Shown here piece after piece: positions 1 to 8,331 of a stretch of 42,665 nucleotides of DNA. The position numbers and the translations under genes were made by a program. Position 1 is the first letter of the stretch, and each line of letters opens with the position of its first letter. The notes below the pieces were generated by a model. It was given only the letters and a program-made list of their open reading frames with translations. It was not told the origin of the DNA and searched no databases. This DNA is from Sphingomonadaceae bacterium. GTDB taxonomy: Bacteria > Pseudomonadota > Alphaproteobacteria > Sphingomonadales > Sphingomonadaceae. The stretch is from NCBI GenBank assembly GCA_016000085.1, contig JAECRT010000026.1, forward strand, positions 1 through 42,665, given 5' to 3'.

Positions 1-60
1 TTCGAACCCATGGCCCTTAGATTAGGAATCTAATGCTCTATCCTGCTGAGCTACGGGTGC
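1..60 (-). tRNA. tRNA-Arg (anticodon CCT), cut by the left edge
   Basis: Read on the minus strand, the 5' end is at position 60: a 7-nt acceptor arm GCACCCG, then TA, the D-stem GCTC, and an anticodon stem-loop TTAGA-TTCCTAA-TCTAA with CCT as anticodon. It runs through the T-loop GGTTCGAA up to the window edge, so about 16 nt of the 3' side (T-stem and acceptor 3' strand) are missing. It would decode AGG, a rare codon in a GC-rich genome. Confidence 0.93.
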
Positions 61-97
61 ACGCAGGACAGCGCTCTATTATGCGTGAGCGATGCGG

Positions 98-592
98 TCA
101 ATTCTTCGCTTCGGGGGGAATGACCGGAAACGGCAGGGGCGCTACCTCCACCCCTTCGGCGATCAAAGCCTTGGCTTCCGCCGGGGCGACTTCGCCATGG
201 ATGCTGCCCTGCGCCTGTTCGCCATAATGCATGGCGCGGGCCTGTTCGGCGAAATTCCGACCAACCCAGGTCGAACTTTCCAGCGCCTTGCTCTGCGCCT
301 GCGCCATCGCGTCGATCATCGCGCGCATCTTCGCAACGTCGCCCGTCCCCATTGGCACCCCGCCGCCCTGCGGAGCGGCCCGCTCGGGGCTTTCCCTTTC
401 CGGCGCGACCGCCCGGCTGTTGCCCTTGGCGGGGATCGCGGGCGCCATCACGGCCTTGCCCACGCGCGCGTCGCCGCACAACGGGCAGGCGATCAGGCCG
501 CGCCCGCGCTGATCCTCATAATCGGCGCTGGACCCGAACCATGCCTCGAACACATGGCCCTGGCCTTCGCATTTAAGATCGAACACGATCAC
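98..592 (-). CDS. DUF1178 family protein
   Basis: This encodes 164 residues and matches the small alphaproteobacterial DUF1178 family, whose function is unknown. The family N-terminus, VIVFDLKCEGQGHVFEAWF, is present. Cys8 together with a CPLC pair (Cys36, Cys39) suggests a small zinc ribbon, followed by a variable linker and a C-terminal part with the conserved WVGRNFAEQARAMHYGE segment. I chose the GTG at 590-592, because the stop codon of the upstream nitrilase gene overlaps it in a GTGA arrangement and the family begins there; the frame extends further upstream but only into the nitrilase gene. It is the last gene of the comF > grxC > nitrilase > DUF1178 run. Zinc binding is an inference from the cysteines. 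Confidence 0.9.
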   Translation of the reverse strand: MIVFDLKCEGQGHVFEAWFGSSADYEDQRGRGLIACPLCGDARVGKAVMAPAIPAKGNSRAVAPERESPERAAPQGGGVPMGTGDVAKMRAMIDAMAQAQSKALESSTWVGRNFAEQARAMHYGEQAQGSIHGEVAPAEAKALIAEGVEVAPLPFPVIPPEAKN

Positions 593-1437
593 GTCAGCAA
601 TACTTCCCCGGCGATCGGCCTGCGATTGGCGATAGCGGGCACCCGCGCCCGCACCGCCTCTACGCATGTCAGGTCGATGTCGACAAGCCCCAGCCCGGCC
701 GCGTCGCCCATATCCAGCAGCACTTCGCCCCACGGGTCGACCACCAGGCTATGGCCATAGGTTTCGCGCCCGTCGGCATGTTGCCCCACCTGCGCCGTGG
801 CGATCATGACGCAGCCCGCTTCGATCGCCCGCGCGCGCAGCAACACATGCCAGTGCGCCTGCCCGGTCGGCACCGTGAAGGCAGCGGGCGCCAGCAGGAT
901 CGTCGCTCCCGCGTTCGTCAGCGCCCGGTACAGATCGGGAAAGCGCATGTCGTAACAGATGGAAAAGCCCATCCGCCCCCATGGCGTATCGGTCGCCACG
1001 ACCTGCTCGCCCGGCCCATAGACCGACGATTCGCGCCAGCTTTCGCCCGTAGCCAGGTCGACGTCGAACAGGTGGATCTTGTCATACCGCGCCCGGATCG
1101 CGCCTGTATCGTCAATCATGAAACTGCGATTGGCCCAACGCCCGTCGGCCCGCTCATCCTTCAGCGGCAGCGATCCGATATGCACCCACAACCCATGCTT
1201 CGCCGCCGCGTCCTGCACAGCGGCCAGCACGACATCGCCTGCTTCGGGCCGCAGCGTGTCCGCTGCCCGCTTGCGGTCGCGATCGAGGCAACCCGCCATT
1301 TCGGGCGTAAAGAGCATGTCGGCCCCTTCCGCCTTCGCCTGCGCCGCCATCGCCACGATGGCGGCGGCGTTCGCGGCCGGGTCGATCCCGCTCGTCATCT
1401 GAAACAGCGCGGCGCGCATGGTCGTGGCCTGGGTCAC
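589..1437 (-). CDS. carbon-nitrogen hydrolase (Nit1-like amidase)
   Basis: A 282-residue member of the nitrilase superfamily, close to the Nit1 branch whose characterised members are deaminated-glutathione amidases. The catalytic triad is visible: Glu46 in TPEMAG, Lys120 in YDKIHLFDV and Cys161 in ICYDMRFPDLYR. The length fits the family, and the enzyme should be cytosolic. The start is uncertain: GTG at 1435-1437 overlaps the grxC stop as GTGA, while an ATG six codons in (1417-1419) gives the more usual N-terminus MRAALFQMTSG. Neither has a strong ribosome binding site. Coupling to a glutaredoxin gene fits a role in repair of a damaged glutathione metabolite, but that substrate is inferred. 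Confidence 0.88.
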   Translation of the reverse strand: MTQATTMRAALFQMTSGIDPAANAAAIVAMAAQAKAEGADMLFTPEMAGCLDRDRKRAADTLRPEAGDVVLAAVQDAAAKHGLWVHIGSLPLKDERADGRWANRSFMIDDTGAIRARYDKIHLFDVDLATGESWRESSVYGPGEQVVATDTPWGRMGFSICYDMRFPDLYRALTNAGATILLAPAAFTVPTGQAHWHVLLRARAIEAGCVMIATAQVGQHADGRETYGHSLVVDPWGEVLLDMGDAAGLGLVDIDLTCVEAVRARVPAIANRRPIAGEVLLT

Positions 1438-1691
1438 AGGCCCAACAGCGGATTCAGCCTGCCCTGCCGATCCAGCATCGCCATATCATCGCTACCGCCG
1501 ATATGCTGGCCGTCGATGAAGATTTGCGGCACCGTGCTCCCGCCCTGGCTCCGCTCCAGCATTTCGTCGCGCTTGGGGCCGCCCATCGAAATATCATATT
1601 CCTCGAACGCGACGCCCTTGCCGGTCAGCAACGCCTTCGCCCGCGCGCAATAGCCGCAAAACGCCTTGGTATAGATTTCGACCTTCGCCAT
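1434..1691 (-). CDS. grxC: glutaredoxin 3 (GrxC type)
   Basis: An 85-residue glutaredoxin that reduces disulfides with glutathione in the cytosol. The dithiol active site FCGYC (Cys12, Cys15) follows the N-terminal strand MAKVEIYTK, and the TVPQIFIDGQHIGGSDD segment holds the cis-proline and the glutathione-binding GG(S)DD motif. I chose the ATG at 1689-1691, which has an AAGGAG site about 11 nt upstream; a longer in-frame reading would add 16 residues not seen in the family. The gene lies between comF and the nitrilase gene and overlaps the latter by 4 bp. Confidence 0.95.
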   Translation of the reverse strand: MAKVEIYTKAFCGYCARAKALLTGKGVAFEEYDISMGGPKRDEMLERSQGGSTVPQIFIDGQHIGGSDDMAMLDRQGRLNPLLGL

Positions 1692-1742
1692 GTGCCTGTC
1701 TGATCTCCTTGCCCCCCGAAATTGGGGCATCGCCGCCATTTG

Positions 1743-2492
1743 TCAATCGGCGCCATCGCGCGGCAACGCGCGCGCCCAGCAGATCAGCCGGACATCGGCC
1801 ACGCCCCCCTGCTTCAATATCCGCGCACAGGCCGCCGCGGTCGCGCCGCTCGTATGCACATCGTCGATCAGCAACACTCGCCGCCCGGTCAGGCCATGTC
1901 CCCCCGCCAGCGCAAAGGCGCCGCGCACCGCCTGCGCCCGCGCCTTCGGGTTCATGCCCCGCAACGGCAGCGTGCGCCGAATACGCAGCAACGCCCGTTT
2001 CTCGACCGAAAGGCCCGTCAATCGCCCCAGATGGTCCGCGATCAGCGCCGACTGGTTGAATCCCCTGCCCCACAGCCGCCAGCGATGCAACGGCACCGGC
2101 AGGATGACCGGCGGATCGGCGTCCGCTTGCCCCACATGGCGCAGCATCTGTCGCGCGATCAGACGGGCCAGCCCAATGCGTCGCCCATATTTCAGGCGCA
2201 GCGCCACCGTCCGCGCCACATCGCCATAGGCCAGCACCGCCCGCGCGCTGTCGAACGGCGGCGGATCGGCGATGCAGGCGCCACATTCCGTCCCCTCCCC
2301 CATCGCATGGGGAAATGGCACGCCACAGCGTGCGCAACATGGTTCGCCCAAAAATTCCATCCCGCTCCAGCAGGACAGGCAGAAACCGAAATCCGCCGCC
2401 ACGATCGCCCCGCAACCGGGGCAGCGCGGCGGCAACGCATAATCGAGCGCCGGGCGGATCGCGTCCTTGAGAAGCGGCATTAGCGACATCAT
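1743..2492 (-). CDS. ComF family protein (double zinc ribbon + phosphoribosyltransferase)
   Basis: A 249-residue ComF/GntX-type protein. The N-terminal zinc region has paired cysteines CPGC (24, 27), CLSC (38, 41), CCARC (52, 53, 56) and CGAC (70, 73). The C-terminal phosphoribosyltransferase fold carries the PRPP-binding loop VLLIDDVHTSGAT at 206-218 and the family's LPVPLHRWRLWGRGFNQS block at 131-148. ComF homologues take part in DNA uptake in competent bacteria, but in alphaproteobacteria the role is mostly unproven. The start is at an ATGATG (2487-2492) after a GGGAG about 13 nt upstream; the frame is open much further upstream but only antisense to the divergent methyltransferase gene. 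Confidence 0.9.
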   Translation of the reverse strand: MMSLMPLLKDAIRPALDYALPPRCPGCGAIVAADFGFCLSCWSGMEFLGEPCCARCGVPFPHAMGEGTECGACIADPPPFDSARAVLAYGDVARTVALRLKYGRRIGLARLIARQMLRHVGQADADPPVILPVPLHRWRLWGRGFNQSALIADHLGRLTGLSVEKRALLRIRRTLPLRGMNPKARAQAVRGAFALAGGHGLTGRRVLLIDDVHTSGATAAACARILKQGGVADVRLICWARALPRDGAD

Positions 2493-2533
2493 CTGCTTGT
2501 CGCCGCTCCCTGCCCGATGCACAAGGCCCGCCC

Positions 2534-3442
2534 ATGACCCCTGCCAATGTCCCGCCCCCTCCTGCCCCGACACCAGACGCCCGGCCCGACATATTCGATC
2601 GCCAGACCCGCGCCTTGCACCGCGACCGGATGCTGCCCCGCTTTGCCGACCACGACTTTCTGCATCGCGCGATGCTGGACGAACTGCTCGACCGGCTGAC
2701 CGATGTGCAGCGCGACCTGCCCGAAGCACTGGTCGTCGGCTGCCCGGATGGCCGTGCGCAGGCCGCGCTGGAAGCGCTGGGCAAGCGGGTCGCCAGCGTC
2801 GATCCCGGCTTCCTCGCGGCACGCAACGCGGGCGGGGTTCAGGCGGACGAAGACAGCCTGCCCTTTGCCGACAATAGTTTCGACCTCATCATCGCCTGCG
2901 GCACGCTCGACAGCGTCAACGACCTGCCCGGCGCGCTCATTCTGATGCGGCGCATCCTGCGCCCCGACGGGCTGATGCTCGCCGCCTTCACCGGCGCGGG
3001 CAGCCTGCCCCGGCTCAAGGCTGCGCTGCTCGCGGGCGAAGGCGACCGACCGGGTCAGCATGTCCATCCGCAGGTCGATGTCCGTGCGGCGGGCGACCTG
3101 CTCAGCCGCGCGGGTTTCGCCATGCCGGTGGCGGATGGCGAGATGCTGACCATCCGCTATGGCGACATCGTGCGGCTGATGCACGATCTGCGCGGCATGG
3201 GCGGGGCCAGCGCCCTGACGACGCGGCCGCCGCTGACGCGCGACACGCTGATGCGCGCCTCTGGCCATTTCGCGGACGCCGCCGACCCGGACGGTCGGAC
3301 GGCGGAGCAGATGGCCATCGTCTATCTCTCCGGCTGGAAGCCCGACCCCAGCCAGGCCGCACCCGCCCGCCGTGGCAGCGCAACCATGTCGCTGGCCGCC
3401 GCGCTCAAGGGGAAGGCTGGTTCCGACAACTCGGATCAATGA
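2534..3442 (+). CDS. class I SAM-dependent methyltransferase, NDUFAF5/BioC-like
   Basis: A 302-residue protein with a degenerate Rossmann methyltransferase core: motif I region ALVVGCPDGRAQ near 65-76, an acidic strand end VASVD (86-90), and LPFADNSFDLIIACGTLDSVNDLPG near 109-133 as motif II/III. It opens with IFDRQTRALHRDR (20-32), which is typical of alphaproteobacterial relatives of mitochondrial NDUFAF5, the hydroxylase/assembly factor for complex I. The glycines of motif I are partly replaced, as in that branch. It is divergent from comF with about 40 bp between starts. A true methylation activity is not shown by the sequence. Confidence 0.85.
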   Translation: MTPANVPPPPAPTPDARPDIFDRQTRALHRDRMLPRFADHDFLHRAMLDELLDRLTDVQRDLPEALVVGCPDGRAQAALEALGKRVASVDPGFLAARNAGGVQADEDSLPFADNSFDLIIACGTLDSVNDLPGALILMRRILRPDGLMLAAFTGAGSLPRLKAALLAGEGDRPGQHVHPQVDVRAAGDLLSRAGFAMPVADGEMLTIRYGDIVRLMHDLRGMGGASALTTRPPLTRDTLMRASGHFADAADPDGRTAEQMAIVYLSGWKPDPSQAAPARRGSATMSLAAALKGKAGSDNSDQ

Positions 3443-3502
3443 TAAAATCGCTCACAGTTTCCAAGACAAGTCATTTTACCGGTTAGGCGCGGGCTGGTAA
3501 CA

Positions 3503-3523
3503 GCTTGGCATCACCCGCCAAGC
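3503..3523. other. short hairpin upstream of the small membrane protein gene
   Basis: GCTTGGC and GCCAAGC form a perfect 7-bp stem around a 7-nt loop. There is no T-run on either side, so it is not an obvious terminator. It sits 12 nt before the ATG at 3536 and would occupy the leader of that gene. The role is unknown. Confidence 0.35.
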
Positions 3524-3535
3524 GAGCAACCGGTC

Positions 3536-3721
3536 ATGACCAATCCATCCGATCCAGCCACCCACACCGTTGCTCACCCCGCCGTCAACATCATCCATAG
3601 CCATGCGGCGAACCAGCGTCCGTCCGACATGATGCGCGCCGTGCCGCTGGCCATGGCGATAAGCGCGGCGTTATGGGCCATCGCCCTTGCGACATTGGCG
3701 TTGGAACTGCGCCGGGGATGA
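3536..3721 (+). CDS. small hypothetical single-pass membrane protein
   Basis: A 61-residue reading frame that I cannot assign to a family. The first 32 residues are polar and rich in His, Asn and Pro. They are followed by one clear hydrophobic segment (about 34-56, VPLAMAISAALWAIALATLA) and a short basic tail ELRRG. No strong ribosome binding site precedes the ATG. It stands alone between the methyltransferase gene and the convergent metallophosphoesterase gene. The well-formed membrane segment supports it as a real gene, but a chance frame cannot be ruled out. The 147 bases after it (3722-3868) hold nothing I recognise. Confidence 0.5.
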   Translation: MTNPSDPATHTVAHPAVNIIHSHAANQRPSDMMRAVPLAMAISAALWAIALATLALELRRG

Positions 3722-3868
3722 TCGCCACGCCCGCCATGTCCTACGCAGGACAGCTTTGATAAAAGCGAAAATGGTTCTTTCAGATCGTCCAGACCTTCAC
3801 CGCCTACCGCGTAACGATATTTCCAACTCCTGTTCGAAAATATCAAATTTACCGGGAAATGTGCGAAG

Positions 3869-4750
3869 CTAAGCCCTCCCGGCCCGCCGCGCGACGTCCT
3901 CTCCCACGGTCGGCGGGTCATCGACATCGTGCGATTGCCAGTCCTGTCCATCATGGCGATAATCGACATGGCTCGCCCGCTGGAACCCTGCGCCGTCCCA
4001 TACGATCACCTGCACTTCGATCTCGTTGTGCCGCCTCACATGCAACCAGTTGAAACTTTGCGGCTCGGCATTGCGTAACCGGGTCGACGTCGCCGTCCCG
4101 GCCTGGATCACCAGCGCGCCGCCCGACCGCTCCACCATCTTGCGCGCCGCCTGCGCATAGGTGCGGTGGAAATGGCCCGCCAGCGCCAGATGCACGCCCG
4201 CTTCGCACGCAGCCTGTATCGCATCCTCATGCTGGCCGACCGCCTCGCTCAATTCCCCGCCCCGGCCGATCGGCATCGCGAACAGCGGATGGTGCGTCAC
4301 CAATATCCGGGTTTTGCCCGGCGGCACGGCGGCAAAGCGCGCGCGCAACATATCCATCTGGTCATGATTGATTCGCCCGTCCTTGATGGTCAGCGACCGG
4401 GCGGTGTTCAGGCCCAGTATGGCCACAGCCTCATCCTCGTAAAAGGGGCACAGGTCATGGCTGATATAGCGCTTGTAGCGCTCCAGCGGTGCGGCGAAGC
4501 GGCGCACGACGTCATAGAGTGGCACGTCATGATTGCCGGGGATCACCAGCGTCTTGAGCCCTGCCGCCCGCAACCGGTTGAGCCAGGCCGACGCCGCCTT
4601 GAACTGCTCTACCCTGGCGCGCTGAGTAAAATCGCCGCTGATGACGATCAGGTCTGGCCGACGCTCCTCCAGCCAGGCGGTGGCGGCGTCGACGATCCGG
4701 GGATCATGGGCGCCGAAGTGAATATCGGAAAGATGGGCGATGCGAGCCAT
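3869..4750 (-). CDS. calcineurin-like metallophosphoesterase
   Basis: A 293-residue metallophosphoesterase with the full dimetal signature: DIH (Asp9, His11), GDFTQ (Asp40), GNHD (Asn73, His74), a THHPL motif past the middle and GHFH towards the C-terminus. This is the layout of class III cyclic-nucleotide-phosphodiesterase-like (CpdA/Icc-type) phosphoesterases, though the real substrate cannot be read from sequence. I chose the ATG at 4748-4750, so that the protein begins MARIAHLSDIHFG; a GTG eight codons upstream is possible. It is divergent from the lipid-kinase gene at 4821, with about 70 bp between them. Confidence 0.9.
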   Translation of the reverse strand: MARIAHLSDIHFGAHDPRIVDAATAWLEERRPDLIVISGDFTQRARVEQFKAASAWLNRLRAAGLKTLVIPGNHDVPLYDVVRRFAAPLERYKRYISHDLCPFYEDEAVAILGLNTARSLTIKDGRINHDQMDMLRARFAAVPPGKTRILVTHHPLFAMPIGRGGELSEAVGQHEDAIQAACEAGVHLALAGHFHRTYAQAARKMVERSGGALVIQAGTATSTRLRNAEPQSFNWLHVRRHNEIEVQVIVWDGAGFQRASHVDYRHDGQDWQSHDVDDPPTVGEDVARRAGRA

Positions 4751-4820
4751 GCCCCTGTAACGAACAGCAGCCACAGGGTTTCCCCCGGACCCGAAAAGCC
4801 CGCTCGCGAGTTGTTATGGC

Positions 4821-5729
4821 ATGGAAACGAAATCGCCCCTCCGTCCTCTGCCTCGCGAAGCGGCTTTGATCGTCAACGCCCACAGCCGAAAGGGGCAGGA
4901 TCTATTCGCCCAGGCAAAGGCCAAGCTGGAGCAGGCGGGCGTCCGCCTGCTGGCCGCGCACGCGGTGGATGATCCGTCGAACCTGGCGCGCACCGTTCGG
5001 CAGGCGATAGCAGACGGCGCGCCCATGGTGATCGTGGGCGGCGGCGACGGATCGATGTCCGGCACGGTCGACGAGCTGGTCGGCAAGGATTGCGTGTTCG
5101 CCGTCCTGCCGATGGGCACCGCGAACAGTTTCGCGCGGACGTTGGACCTGCCGCTCGACCTCGACGGCGCGGTGCAGGCGATCGCGACGGGTCAGCGGCG
5201 GCGCGTGGACCTCGGCATGATCGACGGGGATTATTTCGTGAACGCCGCCTCGCTCGGCCTCTCGCCGATGATCGGGCAAACCGTGCCGCACAAGCTGAAG
5301 CGCTATCTGGGGCGGATCGGCTATTTGCTATGGGCGGTAAAATGTTCGGTCGGTTTCCGCGCCTTTCGCCTGACCATCGATGACGGCACGCAGGAACGGC
5401 GCATGTGGTCGACCGAGGTGCGCATTCTCAACGGCCCCTATCATGGCGGGGTCGAACTGTCCGACCATGCCGATGTCGATACCGGCGAGATCGTGGTTCA
5501 GGCCATTGTGGGCCGCAGCCATGCCCGCCTCGCATGGGACTGGTATGCCAAATTCTTCAAGCTGCGCGACCGCAACGCCCACACCGAAGAATTTCACGGC
5601 ACATCGTTCAAGATCACCACCAAGCCGCGCCAGCGCATCTCGATCGACGGCGAGGTTCTTGCACGAACGCCCCTCATCGCAAAAATCGCACCGGGCGCGA
5701 TCGAAGTCGCGGTCCCGGCGAACGGTTAG
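4821..5729 (+). CDS. diacylglycerol kinase family lipid kinase (YegS/DgkB-like)
   Basis: A 302-residue protein of the DAGK catalytic-domain family, soluble or membrane-associated enzymes that phosphorylate diacylglycerol or related lipids. The nucleotide-binding GGGDGS lies at 73-78 and LPMGTANSFAR at 96-106. The C-terminal half carries the beta-rich domain ending in RISIDGEV, which is conserved in the family. A second, more divergent homologue lies at 11279-12247. The substrate could be diacylglycerol, a sphingoid base or ceramide; the sequence does not decide this. The ATG is the first in the frame and follows a divergent intergenic region. Confidence 0.9.
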   Translation: METKSPLRPLPREAALIVNAHSRKGQDLFAQAKAKLEQAGVRLLAAHAVDDPSNLARTVRQAIADGAPMVIVGGGDGSMSGTVDELVGKDCVFAVLPMGTANSFARTLDLPLDLDGAVQAIATGQRRRVDLGMIDGDYFVNAASLGLSPMIGQTVPHKLKRYLGRIGYLLWAVKCSVGFRAFRLTIDDGTQERRMWSTEVRILNGPYHGGVELSDHADVDTGEIVVQAIVGRSHARLAWDWYAKFFKLRDRNAHTEEFHGTSFKITTKPRQRISIDGEVLARTPLIAKIAPGAIEVAVPANG

Positions 5730-5777
5730 AGCGATCGGCTACAATTGCTGGTCAATGTATCGCGGCAAGCAAAAGCC

Positions 5778-6935
5778 TCAGAGCGGCTTGTCATAGACCT
5801 GGTAGATCTTGTTGACCTTGCCGTTGATGGCGTCGGCGATGGCGTTCATCCCCTGATTGTCATCCAGCACCCAGCTGATCTCGCCCCGGCTCGCGCCATA
5901 TTCGGTGACCGCTTTCACACGGATCGCCTCGATCATCATGAAGGCGAGCTGGCTCGCCATGCGCGACGATTGCAGCCGCTGGACTACGCCCATCAGGGGC
6001 ACGCGCATCGTACGCACCTTGGGCTTGCGCAACCACCAGAGCAGTTTGGCCCAGCCGAACGGAAAAAGTGACCCGTTGAGCGGCTTCAGCGCTTCATTAA
6101 GATCCGGCAATGTCATCATGAACGCAACCGGTTCGCCTTCCAGTTCGGCGATCATGATGAGATCCTCGAACACGATCGGCTTCAGCTTCTTGCCGGTATG
6201 CACGATCTCATCGTCGGTGATCGGCACGAAGCCCCAATTATTGCCCCACGCATCGTTCAGGATCGACAGGATAATCGCCGCCTCAGCGTCGAATTTCGAC
6301 TTGTCGACCTTGCGGATGCGGATGCGGGCATTTTTCTCGCCCGACGCAATGATGCGCTGGATCAGCGGGGGAAACTGCTGCGTGATGTCCAGCTCATAGG
6401 CTTTGAGCTGCTTGACCGGCCTATAGCCCGCACCTTCGATCATCGCCTGATAGGCTGGGCTGTCATGCCCCATCATCACCGTGGGCGGATGGTCATGGCC
6501 TTCGATCAACAGGCCTGGCTCTTCCCAGATCGACAGCGAGATCGGCCCCAGCACGCGGGTCATGCCCTTGGCCCGCAGCCACTCCTCCGCCGTCGCGATC
6601 AGCGCTGCGCCGACCGCCGCATCCTCCGCCTCGAACAGGCCGAAATTGCCGGTCCCCGGCCCCATGCCTTGCTCGACGGGCTGCTCCAGCGCCAGAAGAT
6701 CGATATGCGCGGAAATGCGACCAACCACCCTGTCGCCACGCCGAGCAAGGAAATATTGTGCTTCGGCATGTCCGAAAAAGGGGTTCTTGCCCGGTGTCAG
6801 CAATTCCCTCACTTCGGCCTTGAGCGGCGGCACCCAATGGGGATCGTTCGCATAGATGGCCCAGGGCAGGTCGATAAAGGCCTTAAGGTCGCCCTTGCCG
6901 GATACGGGGGTAATAGCCAGATCGGATTGCGCCAC
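5778..6935 (-). CDS. large GNAT-like N-acyltransferase family protein, function unknown
   Basis: About 385 residues, a conserved alphaproteobacterial family sometimes annotated as N-acetyltransferase or, doubtfully, dATP pyrophosphohydrolase. The opening ITPVSGKGDLKAFIDLPW and the block DPHWVPPLKAEVRELL are its hallmarks. The N-terminal half has a GNAT-like pattern (FLARRGDRVVGRISAHID), and the C-terminal part repeats a similar fold (IAELEGEPVAFMMTLPDLNE). I chose the GTG at 6933-6935; a TTG 20 codons upstream leaves the frame open but gives a poor N-terminus and no better ribosome binding site. The catalytic role and substrate are unknown. Confidence 0.78.
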   Translation of the reverse strand: MAQSDLAITPVSGKGDLKAFIDLPWAIYANDPHWVPPLKAEVRELLTPGKNPFFGHAEAQYFLARRGDRVVGRISAHIDLLALEQPVEQGMGPGTGNFGLFEAEDAAVGAALIATAEEWLRAKGMTRVLGPISLSIWEEPGLLIEGHDHPPTVMMGHDSPAYQAMIEGAGYRPVKQLKAYELDITQQFPPLIQRIIASGEKNARIRIRKVDKSKFDAEAAIILSILNDAWGNNWGFVPITDDEIVHTGKKLKPIVFEDLIMIAELEGEPVAFMMTLPDLNEALKPLNGSLFPFGWAKLLWWLRKPKVRTMRVPLMGVVQRLQSSRMASQLAFMMIEAIRVKAVTEYGASRGEISWVLDDNQGMNAIADAINGKVNKIYQVYDKPL

Positions 6936-7082
6936 GGTCGCCGCTTTCTTGAAAGGGAAGGATGTGCAGTTCGACTCTTGCTTGCGGAATGTCAATCACG
7001 CGCAGCGCGCCACGGCGTAACATGGTGAATATGTCATTGTGCTGCCATGATATCAGCGCATTTGGAGTTTAGGACCAGCCGT

Positions 7083-8150
7083 ATGACTGTGCATGATCCC
7101 ATCCTCGCCGCCGCCCAGCGGGCGCGGGCGACCATTCCCGATGATAACGCAATGCTGCGCGCCGCTGCTGACCTGACGCGCGCGCTGTCGACAGCCAATC
7201 CGCGCATCTATTGGGCAGATCTGCTGGCGTCGGTACTGATCGGCTATAGTGCGCTGGCCGGGGCAATCTTGGTGGAAAGCGTACCGCTGGCCATCGCTTG
7301 CGGCCTTGTCGCCATGCTGGCGCTCTACCGCGCGGCGAGCTTCATCCACGAACTTACCCATATTCGTAAAGGCGCCCTACCCGGCTTCCGGCTGGGCTGG
7401 AATCTGCTTGTCGGCATCCCGCTGATGATCCCTTCCTTCATGTATGAAGGGGTCCATACCCAGCATCATGCACGCACCCGCTACGGTACGGCGGAAGACC
7501 CGGAATATCTGCCGCTGGCGCTGATGAAACCCTGGTCCCTGCCGCTATTCATCATCGTTGCGACGCTCGCGCCTGTTGGCCTCATCCTGCGTTTTGGCGT
7601 GTTGACACCTCTGTCGATGCTGATCGCCCCGCTGCGGCGCAAGGTCGTGGCGGAACTGTCTGCCCTGTCGATCAACCCGGCCTATCGCCGCCGTCCGCCG
7701 GAAGGCGATTTCGCGCGCCAGTGGGCCTGGCAGGAAGCGGGCACCAGCCTGTTCGCGATTGCGCTCGTGGGCAGCGTATTCGCCTTCGGCTGGAAGCCGC
7801 TGCTGGTCTATATGGCGATCCATTCGGCCATGACCGTCATCAATCAATTGCGCACCCTGGTTGCCCATCTGTGGGAAAATGAGGGCGATGCGATGACCGT
7901 CACCGCGCAATATCTCGATTCAGTCAACGTGCCCCCACCCGGCACCCTGCCCGCAATCTGGGCGCCGGTGGGCCTGCGCTATCACGCGCTGCACCATCTG
8001 CTGCCCAGCGTGCCCTACCATGCGCTGGGCCAGGCGCATCGTCAGTTGATCGCCACGCTGGATAGCGAATCACCTTATCATCGGGGCAATTACCGGGGTA
8101 TGCTGCCGCTGGTCGGCAAGATCGCGCGCAGCACCATGACCGCGCGCTGA
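7083..8150 (+). CDS. membrane fatty acid desaturase
   Basis: A 355-residue integral membrane di-iron desaturase with the three histidine boxes: HELTH at 89-93, HTQHH at 125-129 and HALHH at 301-305. Hydrophobic segments lie around 48-85, 105-120, 152-182 and 222-256. It should introduce a double bond into a lipid acyl chain at the inner membrane; the position of the double bond cannot be told. I chose the ATG at 7083, which has an AGGA site 8 nt upstream; the in-frame ATG at 7047 has no such site and would add 12 residues. It stands alone and is followed by a strong terminator. Confidence 0.9.
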   Translation: MTVHDPILAAAQRARATIPDDNAMLRAAADLTRALSTANPRIYWADLLASVLIGYSALAGAILVESVPLAIACGLVAMLALYRAASFIHELTHIRKGALPGFRLGWNLLVGIPLMIPSFMYEGVHTQHHARTRYGTAEDPEYLPLALMKPWSLPLFIIVATLAPVGLILRFGVLTPLSMLIAPLRRKVVAELSALSINPAYRRRPPEGDFARQWAWQEAGTSLFAIALVGSVFAFGWKPLLVYMAIHSAMTVINQLRTLVAHLWENEGDAMTVTAQYLDSVNVPPPGTLPAIWAPVGLRYHALHHLLPSVPYHALGQAHRQLIATLDSESPYHRGNYRGMLPLVGKIARSTMTAR

Positions 8151-8284
8151 TAATCAGGTTCGGGCGGCTTCGACCATCGCCCGATATTTTTTCAGTTGCG
8201 TATTGAAACGGTGGGTGACGCACCCATATCCCAATCGTTCCGGTCCCTCCCTCCCCCCTTGAAGGATCGGGACGCCCCCTCTCT
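8151..8284 (+). other. structured 3' UTR or candidate small RNA before the terminator
   Basis: This untranslated stretch between the desaturase stop and its terminator has a 6-bp hairpin TGGGTG-ACG-CACCCA at 8212-8226 and a pyrimidine tract TCCCTCCCTCCCCCC at 8244-8258. A hairpin, a C-rich single-stranded linker resembling an anti-Shine-Dalgarno sequence, and a terminator are the layout of several alphaproteobacterial small RNAs. I see no clear separate promoter, so processing from the desaturase mRNA or simple 3' UTR is equally possible. Confidence 0.3.
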
Positions 8285-8320
8285 GGCCCTGGCGACTTCC
8301 CTTGGTCGCCGGGGCCTTTT
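8285..8320 (+). terminator. intrinsic terminator of the desaturase gene
   Basis: GGCCCTGGCGAC (8285-8296) pairs with GTCGCCGGGGCC (8305-8316), a 12-bp GC-rich stem with one wobble, followed directly by TTTT (8317-8320). The T-run is on the plus side only, so it serves the desaturase transcript and insulates it from the convergent lptG. Confidence 0.85.
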
Positions 8321-8331
8321 CATATTGGGGC

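Noticed and set aside
1..97. A mobile element inserted at the left tRNA-Arg
   Set aside because: The next genes are ordinary housekeeping genes and there is no integrase or repeat in view.
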